This document shows, piece by piece, positions 29,926-36,969 of a stretch of DNA of 42,770 nt. The translations under genes and the position numbers were made by a program. Numbering within the stretch: the first letter of the stretch is position 1; each line of letters opens with the position of its first letter. The notes beneath the pieces were generated by a model. That model was not told the origin of the DNA. It worked only from the letters and a program-made list of their open reading frames with translations, and searched no databases. The DNA lies in NCBI GenBank assembly GCA_964427535.1, contig CAYRVF010000029.1, positions 1-42,770 of the forward strand. The letters are read 5' to 3'. The DNA comes from CAYRVF01 sp964427535 (GTDB lineage: Bacteria > Chloroflexota > Ktedonobacteria > Ktedonobacterales > JADMIN01).

Positions 29926-30636
29926 CTAGACGGTGGCGCTGGTTCTCCCCAGTAGATCGGCTCCATCGTGCGTCACCTCTCGCCAGTCGTTGGCGTGCGT
30001 GTACGTCGTGACGCCAAGTGGCCAGGTCGACTCGTGGCGCACATAGACGAAGCGCCCCGCGTTGGGGACGGCGACCAGGCTCGCACCGCGGCTGAGCAGG
30101 AGACGCAGGAATCCGCCGTCCTCGCCGCTGTTCACGTTCGCGAACGCGGCCGTCGCGTTCCACAGCGCACGCCGATACATTAGCGTCCCACCATGTACAC
30201 CGAGCGGGAAGATCTCGCTTGCCAGTGTGGGCGAGGCCAGCCAGAGGCGTCCGTCAGCACGGGTGAGTACCGTCTCCAGCGGTAGACCAGTGATGTCTGC
30301 CTCGCCAGCGAGGATCGGGGTGACCTGGTGGGTGAGCCGGTCTGACGCGTAGACGTCGTCGTCGTCCCAGTGGCAGATGATCTCGCCGTCGGCGAGCGCA
30401 CAGGCCAGATTGCGCTTGGCGCCGATGGTGAGCGGCACCTCGCTGTGCAGCGTAGCGACGCGGACCAGCGACGACAGGAGACGCAGCGGTGTGCAGCTCC
30501 CCGGCTCATCGACGATGACGAGCTCTTTGTTCGGGTAGTCCTGGCCCAGGAAATCGTCAACCGCGCGTTCGAGGAATTGGCGGCGGGCGCCGACGGTCGG
30601 CATGATACAGGTGATGCGCGGCAACAGCGGCGTCAT
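29926..30636 (-). CDS. family 2 glycosyltransferase (236 aa)
   Basis: GT-A fold features: PRITCIMPTVGARRQFLERA at the start, YPNKELVIVDE, RNLACALADGEIICHWDDDD (the DxD metal/nucleotide-sugar site) and YASDRLTHQVTPI. Acceptor-side residues include NVNSGEDGGFLRLLLSRGAS (ED motif of GT2). The start MTPLLPRITC overlaps the preceding stop by 4 bp (ATGA). Cytoplasmic soluble enzyme. Possible roles, both inference: modifying phage DNA bases or virion proteins, or host surface. Its position before terminase rather than with the moron favours DNA or virion modification. Confidence 0.8.
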   Translation of the reverse strand: MTPLLPRITCIMPTVGARRQFLERAVDDFLGQDYPNKELVIVDEPGSCTPLRLLSSLVRVATLHSEVPLTIGAKRNLACALADGEIICHWDDDDVYASDRLTHQVTPILAGEADITGLPLETVLTRADGRLWLASPTLASEIFPLGVHGGTLMYRRALWNATAAFANVNSGEDGGFLRLLLSRGASLVAVPNAGRFVYVRHESTWPLGVTTYTHANDWREVTHDGADLLGRTSATV

Positions 30637-30947
30637 GCGTACGCACCGTTCAACGCCGGCGAGACCTCGGCCGGATGTACGTACCGTCGCATGCCGCAGA
30701 TCGTGCAGGCGCATTCGACTGAGCCGTCGGGGAGCAGCTCCGGCTCGATGCGCATGCGGCCGTGTCCACGTGGGCACCGCGGCGGGCGGACGCGCGAGAG
30801 GTTCACCTGGTGCACCGGCTGAGCACGCCGTCCGGAGCCATCGCAGAGATCGCAGCGCACAAGTCCGTGGTGCTCGAGGGCCAGCCCGAGACCGCCACAG
30901 CCGTCGCAGATCCTGTCGCTGGTCGTTCCGGCGGTTCCGGTCGTCAT
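30633..30947 (-). CDS. DnaJ-type zinc-finger protein (104 aa)
   Basis: Two CxxCxGxG-like motifs (CDGCGGLG and CDLCDGSG) separated by 11 residues form one half of the DnaJ cysteine-rich domain. A second zinc site is CPRGHG with CACTICG. There is no J domain in this protein. Translationally coupled to the glycosyltransferase. DnaJ-like zinc centres bind unfolded proteins or nucleic acids; a J domain occurs separately at 35502-36098. Confidence 0.65.
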   Translation of the reverse strand: MTTGTAGTTSDRICDGCGGLGLALEHHGLVRCDLCDGSGRRAQPVHQVNLSRVRPPRCPRGHGRMRIEPELLPDGSVECACTICGMRRYVHPAEVSPALNGAYA

Positions 30948-31052
30948 GCCGTCCTCATCCCGTTCGTGGGCATGGGGAACCGCCAGGCCGGGTATTCGAG
31001 ACGTCGGCGCCCCTGAAGTGTAATCGGTTGGTGTTGCGTGGATGTGGCGCGG

Positions 31053-31580
31053 CTATCCTTGCCGCGCTGAGCTGGTGTTGCGTCGGTGGGCGAAACGATA
31101 GGCAAGTCCGACCTGGACGCGCACCCACCACATATCCGTGTCGAACGCTTCCGCGACGGCCGCGTACGATGTGTGCTCGCGGAGGATGGCAAGTGCGGCG
31201 TCGCAGGCGCGCCGCCCGCGCTCCTCGCTGCCGCCGTAGCGCTCGACGAACCCGCGGAGGACCCGGTCGAGCGCGTAGGGAATCCGCCACCACTCGTCGA
31301 GCTCGCGATCGGCGTCTTCGACCGAACGCGGACGGAGCGGGCCGATGTAGCGCCCGAACTCGGGAGACCAGCGTTTCGCGCCGGCCAGCCCGTCTGGAGA
31401 GGGTTGCTGCGTGTGCATGCGGGTTGGCACCACGGAGACCTCAGGCTCGAAGCCGTCTTCGAAGTCTTCTTGCGATGGCTGCCAATCGACCCGCACGCCC
31501 TCGTCGCGCACCCGGATCACATACCGCGTATCCTTGCGGAGTGGTTCACCAGTGACGACGTCGCGCGCCGCTGCTCGCAT
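31053..31580 (-). CDS. hypothetical protein (175 aa)
   Basis: Start MRAAARDVVTGEPL at 31580, with GGAGCAGGA directly upstream; ATGs at 31595 and 31610 are alternatives. The sequence has VIRVRDEGVRVDWQPSQEDF, then FGRYIGPLRPRSVEDADREL, DEWWRIPYALDRVLRGFVER, and a C-terminal helix-turn-helix-like DAALAILREHTSYAAVAEAF, DTDMWWVRVQVGLAYRFA. A late-gene regulator is a possible role given the position between repressor and terminase, but this is speculative. Confidence 0.6.
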   Translation of the reverse strand: MRAAARDVVTGEPLRKDTRYVIRVRDEGVRVDWQPSQEDFEDGFEPEVSVVPTRMHTQQPSPDGLAGAKRWSPEFGRYIGPLRPRSVEDADRELDEWWRIPYALDRVLRGFVERYGGSEERGRRACDAALAILREHTSYAAVAEAFDTDMWWVRVQVGLAYRFAHRRNTSSARQG

Positions 31581-31716
31581 TCCTGCTCCCGGCATCCCTG
31601 CCACCACCACACCACAGACCTACGCGCGCCGCGGACGCCGAGGACGGGAAACGGTGCCGCATTCCTTGCGACACTGCTAGCATATACCCGGCGAGAGGCA
31701 CGGCGCGAGAGGGATT

Positions 31717-31746
31717 GTCTTGTGTTACGCTGGCGTTTGTCTTGTG
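31717..31746. promoter_or_regulatory. repeated GTCTTGTG sites downstream of the XRE gene
   Basis: GTCTTGTG at 31717-31724 and 31739-31746 (22 bp apart), and again at 32276-32283 in the XRE promoter. The second and third copies share CTGGCGT on the left. They lie ahead of the 31580 start and the XRE start respectively, so they are candidate XRE operators (CACAAGAC in the direction of transcription). Confidence 0.5.
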
Positions 31747-31764
31747 AAGCGAGGGGCGTTCGAA

Positions 31765-32193
31765 TTAGGAGAGCTTGCCGATCGTCGGCCAGGTGCCGAT
31801 CTCGGCGAGGAGTTTGCCGTACTCGTCGAGGAGTTTCTGCTCGGCGAGGATAACGTCGCAGAACCGGCGGTAGGCCTCCAGGGGGATACGGTGCCGGTCG
31901 GCCTCCCAGGCGGAGACCTGCTGGCGCGAGTAGCCGAGCCGTTTGGCAATCTCGCTTTGCTTGAGTCCCACGCGCTCGCGTGTGCGGCGCAGAAGCGCTC
32001 CATTGACGAACCAGTCATTGCCCGTGGCGAGTTCGGGGGCGAGTTCGCCCCCGAACTCCGCCAGGGTCTGCTCTGCTGACACGAGCGTCCTTGCCTCCGC
32101 CTCACGACCAACGACCGCCGTCCGGTCCAGGACGGCGGTCTTCCGATGATTGCTGCTGTTGTCCCCGTCCGTCGTGTTTCCCGAGTTCGTCAC
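31765..32193 (-). CDS. XRE-family transcriptional regulator, probable lysogeny repressor (142 aa)
   Basis: The GTG at 32193 (VTNSGNTTDGDNSS) follows GGAGAGG by about 9 nt; a longer frame to 32286 would begin upstream of the -10 box. Residues about 67-125 are a HTH_XRE domain: LLRRTRERVGLKQSEIAKRL, GYSRQQVSAWEADRHRIPLE, AYRRFCDVI. The N-terminal 60 residues are polar and look disordered. No peptidase (RecA-cleavage) domain is present, so induction would need another route. Neighbouring repeats suggest autoregulation. Confidence 0.75.
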   Translation of the reverse strand: MTNSGNTTDGDNSSNHRKTAVLDRTAVVGREAEARTLVSAEQTLAEFGGELAPELATGNDWFVNGALLRRTRERVGLKQSEIAKRLGYSRQQVSAWEADRHRIPLEAYRRFCDVILAEQKLLDEYGKLLAEIGTWPTIGKLS

Positions 32194-32251
32194 GCTCGCC
32201 CGCCTCTCCGGCTCCCGCTTGCATCTCTCCAGCGTGCAAGCGGCTGACGCT

Positions 32252-32283
32252 AGTATAGCAGTGTTGCTACCTGGCGTCTTGTG
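32252..32283 (-). promoter_or_regulatory. XRE promoter with overlapping operator
   Basis: TATACT (32257-32252) is the -10 box. The expected -35 position is covered by CACAAGAC (32283-32276), one of three copies of this motif, consistent with autorepression or activation. The -35 hexamer itself is weak. Confidence 0.5.
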
Positions 32284-32331
32284 CAATAAACGAATGACTG
32301 GCGGCCAGATAACACGGGGTCGCCGAGCAGG

Positions 32332-33114
32332 TCAGTCCGCGAGAATCACTGGCCAGCGCAGCGTGCTTTCACCGCGTTGTGCGCCGCGGTAGAGGGCTTC
32401 ATTCGAGAGGATCTCGGCGACGCCGGTATGTCGCCACGCCCCGCCGCGCGGGGCTGGCCCGAGCTCGACCATCTGCTCGGCGATCTTGCGCAGCGAGACT
32501 CCGGCGGCATGCAGCGCGTAAATGCGCCGTACGATGTGCGCGGCATGCCGATCGATGGAGACGTCGCTGTGCTCCGTCCGCTGATAGCCGTACGGCAACT
32601 TGCCGCCCTTATCGCCGTTGCGGCGGCCGCGTTCGGCGAGCGCCGCGCGTGTGCGGTCGGCGATGAGGTCACGTTCGAGCTGGGCGAGCGCCGCGAACAT
32701 CGTCAGCACGAACTGCCCTTGCGGCGTCATCGTGTCGAGCTGCTCTTTGCACGAGACGAGCGAGACGCCGAGATGATTGAACTCGTCCACCAGCTCCAGC
32801 ACCAGCGAGGTCTTGCGGCCGAGACGATCCAGCGAGTGGATGATGACGGCCTGATACTTGCCGGCGCGTAGATCCGCGAGGAGCCGCGCGAGTGCCGGTC
32901 GCTTCGCCGGTCCTTTCGTGCCGGAGATGCCGTCATCCATGTAGAAGACGGGATCCGGCCAGTCCTTCACGAGCGCCATCGCGGTGCAGCGCCGGCGTTG
33001 AGCTTCGATACCCAGACCCGAGCGCGCCTGTTCATCTGTGGAGACGCGAAGATACGCCGCTACCGCTTGCTCGTTCTGCTCCGCTACCGCTGGCGGTTTC
33101 TGCCCCCGCACCAC
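32332..33114 (-). CDS. short serine recombinase (260 aa)
   Basis: Catalytic domain: AAYLRVSTDEQARSGLGIEA (YxRVST with active Ser), then FYMDDGISGTKGPAKRPALA, VIIHSLDRLGRKTSLVLELV and LAQLERDLIADRTRAALAER. A Recombinase domain follows (LPYGYQRTEHSDVSIDRHAA, HIVRRIYALHAAGVSLRKIA, YRGAQRGES). It ends right after that, without the coiled-coil/zinc C-terminal region of full-size phage integrases, so it is shorter than typical large serine integrases. GTG start. It could be a DNA invertase/resolvase or the remains of an integrase. It is not next to the tRNA attachment site. Confidence 0.85.
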   Translation of the reverse strand: MVRGQKPPAVAEQNEQAVAAYLRVSTDEQARSGLGIEAQRRRCTAMALVKDWPDPVFYMDDGISGTKGPAKRPALARLLADLRAGKYQAVIIHSLDRLGRKTSLVLELVDEFNHLGVSLVSCKEQLDTMTPQGQFVLTMFAALAQLERDLIADRTRAALAERGRRNGDKGGKLPYGYQRTEHSDVSIDRHAAHIVRRIYALHAAGVSLRKIAEQMVELGPAPRGGAWRHTGVAEILSNEALYRGAQRGESTLRWPVILAD

Positions 33115-33135
33115 TCATCCCACCCTTGCTTTTGC

Positions 33136-33230
33136 GTCCAGTCACGTGGCACCTGGCCGAGCTGTCCACTCATCGGGCACTCACTGGACGGATCCAGCAG
33201 CGTCTGGACACTCAGCGGGGCAGACTGGAC
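33136..33230. repeat. CTGGAC repeat array upstream of the serine recombinase
   Basis: CTGGAC occurs at 33184-33189, 33204-33209 and 33225-33230, spaced 20 and 21 bp (two helical turns), and in inverted orientation at 33136-33141 (GTCCAG), with TGTCCA at 33163-33168. They fill the region just upstream of the recombinase start, as expected for operators or recombinase accessory sites. Confidence 0.55.
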
Positions 33231-33284
33231 AGCGCCACTCTTGGCGCCTTCATCCCGCAATCCGTGCGGGATACAACGAAGCGC

Positions 33285-33521
33285 TTAGCGTTCGTCTCCG
33301 CTATACGAGGAAGTGATGTCGCCGCCGTAGCGCTCGGCGGTCTGGGGCAGTCCGAAGGCGTGTTCACCCGCGTATTCCAAACAGGCCACGCCGCCGATGA
33401 AGAGGAACGACGGTCTGTGTTCGATCAGGGGTTCGCATGCCGATCGCTGGGGGAGATAATCGCCGGGTCGCCAGGGCTTCTCGCGTTTCAGGGGAAATGA
33501 TTCAGACACGGTCTTTCGCAC
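33285..33521 (-). CDS. small hypothetical protein (78 aa)
   Basis: GTG at 33521 with an excellent GGAGGAAGG about 8 nt upstream. Sequence VRKTVSESFPLKREKPWRPG, then PSFLFIGGVACLEYAGEHAF and GGDITSSYSGDER. A short hydrophobic patch but no membrane span. No family recognised. Its stop precedes the recombinase repeat array. Confidence 0.5.
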   Translation of the reverse strand: MRKTVSESFPLKREKPWRPGDYLPQRSACEPLIEHRPSFLFIGGVACLEYAGEHAFGLPQTAERYGGDITSSYSGDER

Positions 33522-33590
33522 GGGGGCTTCCTTCCTCCGCCATCACCGTCTACATCCTATACACACATTGTCTCACAGGTTGTCTATTGC

Positions 33591-33956
33591 TTAGCGTGGC
33601 GGCACTTTGGTCCGGTCCCACACGCGCCGCAATCCTTCCAATGATTCGGTCTCTGTCAGCACGCCGCTGATCGCGTTTCGCAACGCCTGACGCTGCTCAC
33701 TGTAGCGCTCGATGACGAGCCGCTGCCGCTCTACTTCGGCGAGAAGGCTGGCCACGACGGTAAAAGTGGCATCAACACGGCCAGTAGGCCGTTCGGTGCG
33801 TTTGTCTTCAATCCATGACTGTATGCGCGCCAACTTGGCATCAGAAATCTCCAGCGACGCCGACGTGCCTGGCCCCTGCATCTGCTCATACTCCTGGTCC
33901 CATTCGCGTTCGTACATCAGTCTCGCCAGCTCGTAGCCGCGTTCAGACATGCACAT
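33591..33956 (-). CDS. hypothetical helical protein (121 aa)
   Basis: Start among GTG 33959, ATG 33956 and ATG 33950. The body is helical and charged: ELARLMYEREWDQEYEQMQG, SDAKLARIQSWIEDKRTERP, VVASLLAEVERQRLVIERYS, a probable coiled coil. The first gene of the leftward group after the plus-strand 34087 gene. Function unknown. Confidence 0.55.
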   Translation of the reverse strand: MCMSERGYELARLMYEREWDQEYEQMQGPGTSASLEISDAKLARIQSWIEDKRTERPTGRVDATFTVVASLLAEVERQRLVIERYSEQRQALRNAISGVLTETESLEGLRRVWDRTKVPPR

Positions 33957-34086
33957 CACCGGATCCCTGGCGCGGCTGTCTTACTTCGTCCGCCTCTGTC
34001 GCTGGCATCAGCCTGCCTCCTTGTCTACACTAGAACACAGCGTCCTTGTGGCACTGGGATGAATGGATACGTAGGCGAGGGGTGAC

Positions 34087-34335
34087 ATGGCGCACCAGTA
34101 CCGCGAGATCATTCATGTCGAGCACGCCGGCGGCAAGCGCGTCACCTTCACCTGGCGGGAACGTGAGTACGCCGGCGACATCATTGCCATGTGGCATCTG
34201 CGCGACCGCTGGTGGGAGCAGGAACGCGAGAGTGACCGCAAGTACCTGCGCATCCTGACCGATGACCACCAGGTCTTCGAACTCTACCGGGATGGCGTGC
34301 CTGGTATCTGGGTGCTGGATCGCTGCCTCGATTGA
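34087..34335 (+). CDS. DUF6504-like protein (82 aa)
   Basis: GAGGGGTGAC precedes the ATG. Pattern: REIIHVEHAGGKRVTFTWRE, REYAGDIIAMWHLRDRWWEQ, then SDRKYLRILTDDHQVFELYR and WVLDRCLD. The (R)W..R.Y.V....RW..E, Y.RVLT.....ELYRD, W.LDR..D series is that of DUF6504, which is often encoded beside error-prone polymerase (ImuB/DinP) genes. Here it stands alone, and it is one of the few plus-strand genes of the element. Role unknown; a link to DNA repair or nucleoid is inferred only from the family. Confidence 0.6.
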   Translation: MAHQYREIIHVEHAGGKRVTFTWREREYAGDIIAMWHLRDRWWEQERESDRKYLRILTDDHQVFELYRDGVPGIWVLDRCLD

Positions 34336-34345
34336 GACTCGGGCG

Positions 34346-34540
34346 CTACTCGTCGGCGTCGAGAGGCAGCCGCCAGAGCGCCTCGCGCTCGTTCGTCGAG
34401 AGATCGGCCACCTCGCGATCGGAGAGCCGGCGTACGACCTCCTGACAGCGCGGACAGCGGACGTCCGTCTCGCGCATGGAGAGATGATACAGTCGAATCA
34501 GGTTTGATCCGCATCGCTCACAATACCAGTAGCGTCGCAT
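34346..34540 (-). CDS. zinc-ribbon protein (64 aa)
   Basis: Starts MRRYWYCERCGSNLIRLYHL with AAGGAGG 9 nt before ATG. CERC and CPRC form one zinc ribbon, followed by an acidic helix (SDREVADLSTNEREALWRLP). Converges on the DUF6504-like gene (10 nt apart). Function unknown. Confidence 0.6.
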   Translation of the reverse strand: MRRYWYCERCGSNLIRLYHLSMRETDVRCPRCQEVVRRLSDREVADLSTNEREALWRLPLDADE

Positions 34541-34570
34541 TGTTCTCGCCTCCTTGCGTTTAGCCCTCTC

Positions 34571-34987
34571 CTACCGCCTAAGTTGCTCGACGATCGCGCT
34601 GACCTCCTCGTATGTCAGTGCCCCGTCTTCAGTCTGGCGATTGATCGTGTTCAGCACGCCGGCGTAGCCCTCACGGGCGTGCGCTGCGCAGAACATGTCA
34701 TAGGCGCGGATCTCACGCCGGTTCGCCGACGAGATCATCTGGAGCAGCGCCCGCGCGAAACAGCCGGGCATCTCGCAGCGCTTCGCGTAGACCCAGCGAG
34801 TGACGCCCCTGGCCGGCGCGAGTGGATAGACGATGGGCATGCCACTCTCGGGCATTTGCGACTCGTCGAAAAAGGCCAGCGGCCGTCGGCGCATACGAGC
34901 AAGCGCGCGTACAAATTGCGCCCGCGTCGGACCAACCCGACCCACTGCCTGAGTCCGCCGCGCGTGAAGCTCGATGATGTCTGCCAT
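34571..34987 (-). CDS. hypothetical protein (138 aa)
   Basis: Start MADIIELHARRTQAVGRVGP at 34987 with AGGAG 9 nt upstream. Contains RWVYAKRCEMPGCFARALLQ (two Cys) and YDMFCAAHAREGYAGVLNTI (Cys, His): together a possible C-x4-C...C-x2-H zinc site. The C-terminus is helical (TYEEVSAIVEQLRR). Unrecognised family, one more small zinc-protein candidate in the early region. Confidence 0.55.
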   Translation of the reverse strand: MADIIELHARRTQAVGRVGPTRAQFVRALARMRRRPLAFFDESQMPESGMPIVYPLAPARGVTRWVYAKRCEMPGCFARALLQMISSANRREIRAYDMFCAAHAREGYAGVLNTINRQTEDGALTYEEVSAIVEQLRR

Positions 34988-35102
34988 GTGTGCGTGCTCC
35001 TGTCTGTCATGGTGCTTGTCTCCCACTTCCCGAGCACAGTGTAGGCGCGGAGCGCGGACACCCGACAGGCTGACAGACCTCGTTAGGATTCGGCAGGTGC
35101 GG

Positions 35103-35456
35103 TCAGGTCTCCTCGTGAGTCTTGGCTGACGGCGATGCGGCGGAGCCTGCAAGCGTCATCGTCCGCGTCCATTCGCAGACGCGTTCGCGACGCAGGATGA
35201 GACCGGCGTAGCCTGACACCGGCTGCGCGTGGCCGGGCTCGTACAGGCTGTAAATGTGCAGCCCCGCCAGTGTGTGCAGGTGCATAAGCGTCACCCTGTG
35301 CCCATCGGGGAGCCGCGCGTCCACCCGGCCGACATCCATCAGCTCACGATAGACCGGGTTGCCGCGACGCAGATGCCGATCGCTGGGTGCCCAGCGGGAC
35401 AGGTACGGCTCGGAAATCCGTCCGAGGTCGTCTTCCTGCCACGTCCCGCTGGCCAC
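35103..35456 (-). CDS. hypothetical protein (117 aa)
   Basis: GTG at 35456 with GAGGAG about 10 nt upstream. Sequence GTWQEDDLGRISEPYLSRWA, VDARLPDGHRVTLMHLHTLA and GLHIYSLYEPGHAQPVSGYA, LILRRERVCEWTRTMTLAG. Mixed alpha/beta, no known motif. Overlaps no confirmed gene; about 45 nt after the J-domain gene. Confidence 0.5.
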   Translation of the reverse strand: MASGTWQEDDLGRISEPYLSRWAPSDRHLRRGNPVYRELMDVGRVDARLPDGHRVTLMHLHTLAGLHIYSLYEPGHAQPVSGYAGLILRRERVCEWTRTMTLAGSAASPSAKTHEET

Positions 35457-35501
35457 GTGGTCATTCTCCTCTTCATGGCCGTCTGTATCCGGCTAGTCGC
35501 T

Positions 35502-36098
35502 CTACCGGCGCCGAGCTGAATGCTCTCGCCGAATCTGCTCGATGGCCACATTGAGGGCCACCATCGTCGCGTGGGCGCCGCCAACGTCGGGGTGGGCCGC
35601 GCGCACCAGGGCGCGGTAGGCCGCCTCAGCGACCTCCAGCGGGGCGTCGTCGGCGACATGGAGCACCGCGTACGGCCCGCGCGACCGGACGCGCTCCTTG
35701 GACTGCTCCTGGTGAGACTCCTGCTCAGGCGGCTTCCGCTGTTCCGGCCGCATCTGACGATAGAGCTTGACGACTAGGTTGGTGAGGCCGCGCATGTCGG
35801 CCATGCGCATGTGCTCAATGGCTTTCGCCAGCAGCTCCAGGTTCGCCAGCGCCGTCTCCTCGCGGTTCATGGTCAGCACGACCGTGCGGTAGGTCCGCGC
35901 GTCACGGTCGTACCAATCGAAGCGCACAGTCACGCTCCGCTGCTCCAGCGTCTGGCCGAGGCGACCGGCCTTGCGCTTCTCGACGGCTTTCGCCGCGGCG
36001 AACCAGGAAGCGAGCTCCCAGTTGCCCACGTGCCATTTGCGGAACGTCGCTTCGAGGTCTGCCGTGAGCTGGCTCCAGGTCTTCTCACTCGTCGCCAT
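35502..36098 (-). CDS. protein with C-terminal J domain (198 aa)
   Basis: The start MATSEKTWSQLTADLEATFR at 36098 follows GGAGGAGCAGG. Residues about 141-195 are a J domain: GPYAVLHVADDAPLEVAEAA, YRALVRAAHPDVGG with the HPD tripeptide at 169-171, and MVALNVAIEQIRR as helix III. The N-terminal 115 residues are a separate alpha/beta domain (WHVGNWELASWFAAAKAVEK, VRFDWYDRDARTYRTVVLTM). A charged Gln/Glu linker joins the two. J domains recruit DnaK (Hsp70). A C-terminal position is unusual. It lies in the early replication cluster, so host chaperone recruitment at replication is a reasonable but untested idea. Confidence 0.75.
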   Translation of the reverse strand: MATSEKTWSQLTADLEATFRKWHVGNWELASWFAAAKAVEKRKAGRLGQTLEQRSVTVRFDWYDRDARTYRTVVLTMNREETALANLELLAKAIEHMRMADMRGLTNLVVKLYRQMRPEQRKPPEQESHQEQSKERVRSRGPYAVLHVADDAPLEVAEAAYRALVRAAHPDVGGAHATMVALNVAIEQIRREHSARRR

Positions 36099-36609
36099 CG
36101 TCCTGCTCCTCCAGGTCCCGAAGTTCGCCGAGCCTCCCCTCGCGCACCATGCGCACAGCATAGGCGTGCCCCGCTTCGGCTGCCCGCCGGGTCGTGTACC
36201 GCCGCTGATAGACAGGCTCGCCGCGAGGATCGAGCGCGAGCCGAAAGCGCGACCGGCGCGCGTTCTGTAGCGACTGGGCTTCCTCAGGGCTCAACCCCGC
36301 TGTGACCGGCGCGGTGAGCGCGGCATACGCGGCCGCGCGCCGGCGCTCCAGCTCGTCGTGCGATCGCACGCGAAATATGGTGGTGTCGAACAGCACCGGT
36401 GGCCCCTCCAGCGTGAGGCTCTGATCAACCGCGAGGAACACTGTCGAGACAAACCAGGTGCGCCCGTCAGGCGCGTCGACGTCCTCCTGCGCGATGCGCC
36501 GGTTGGCGAAATTGGCGTACCAGAGACTGAACTCGCCGTCGATGTGCCCCTCTGGCGTGATGTCCTCACCGTCGAGCCGGTACCACAGCGGCCGGTCCAC
36601 GCCGAACAT
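36085..36609 (-). CDS. hypothetical early protein (174 aa)
   Basis: Start MFGVDRPLWYRLDGEDITPE at 36609, overlapping the previous stop (TGATG). Contains LWYANFANRRIAQEDVDAPD, GRTWFVSTVFLAVDQSL and PPVLFDTTIFRVRSHDELER. Widely seen form for phage early proteins of unknown role: beta-rich N-half, then a helical, basic C-terminal half (YTTRRAAEAGHAYAVRMVRE). Its end overlaps the J-domain gene start by 14 bp, so the two are translationally linked. Confidence 0.6.
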   Translation of the reverse strand: MFGVDRPLWYRLDGEDITPEGHIDGEFSLWYANFANRRIAQEDVDAPDGRTWFVSTVFLAVDQSLTLEGPPVLFDTTIFRVRSHDELERRRAAAYAALTAPVTAGLSPEEAQSLQNARRSRFRLALDPRGEPVYQRRYTTRRAAEAGHAYAVRMVREGRLGELRDLEEQDDGDE

Positions 36610-36755
36610 CAACGCTCGCTCCTTGCCACCCGCACGATGCGCAGGCATTCCACGGAGCAGACCAATGTCCGCTCGCCTGCCGCGACGGCACGCACATAGA
36701 CCATCGAGCGCGCCTCGCCGATGCCCTGACAGACGCCACAGATCGCCGGGAGCAT
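36609..36755 (-). CDS. tiny zinc-finger protein (48 aa)
   Basis: MLPAICGVCQGIGEARSMVY, then VRAVAAGERTLVCSVECLRI. CxxC plus CxxxC make one zinc site, with a CGVCQGIG segment again like the DnaJ zinc motif. GAGGGGG precedes the ATG at 36755. The longer upstream frame runs through the dinucleotide repeat and is not coding. Confidence 0.5.
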   Translation of the reverse strand: MLPAICGVCQGIGEARSMVYVRAVAAGERTLVCSVECLRIVRVARSER

Positions 36756-36898
36756 CGCCCCCTCGCCGGCTGCGGCGGGTGCCGATCGGGAAACTGTCGC
36801 GAGGTGGGGAGTCAATGGGGGAGTCAATCTCTGCACGGAATGCCTTTCTGCACTGCCGGGGGGTATCTCTACGTCGATACCAACTCCCATAGATCTAA

Positions 36899-36922
36899 AG
36901 AGAGAGAGAGTGTGTGTGTGTG
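36899..36922. repeat. (AG)6(TG)6 dinucleotide microsatellite
   Basis: AG x6 at 36899-36910 followed by TG x6 at 36911-36922, in the gap between the tiny zinc-finger gene and the terminator at 36937-36966. Such a purine-pyrimidine run is rare in a high-GC phage. It may be slippage-prone or take up altered DNA structure. Confidence 0.85.
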
Positions 36923-36936
36923 TGTATAGATGGATG

Positions 36937-36966
36937 GAGAGAGCGGTATCGGGAGAGATACCGCTC
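36937..36966 (-). terminator. 12-bp perfect hairpin after the 36970 gene
   Basis: GAGAGCGGTATC/GATACCGCTCTC with a 6-nt loop, arms 36937-36948 and 36955-36966, beginning 4 nt after the stop codon at 36970. Strong stem, no U-tract. It would separate the helicase operon from the following early genes. Confidence 0.65.
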
Positions 36967-36969
36967 TCG

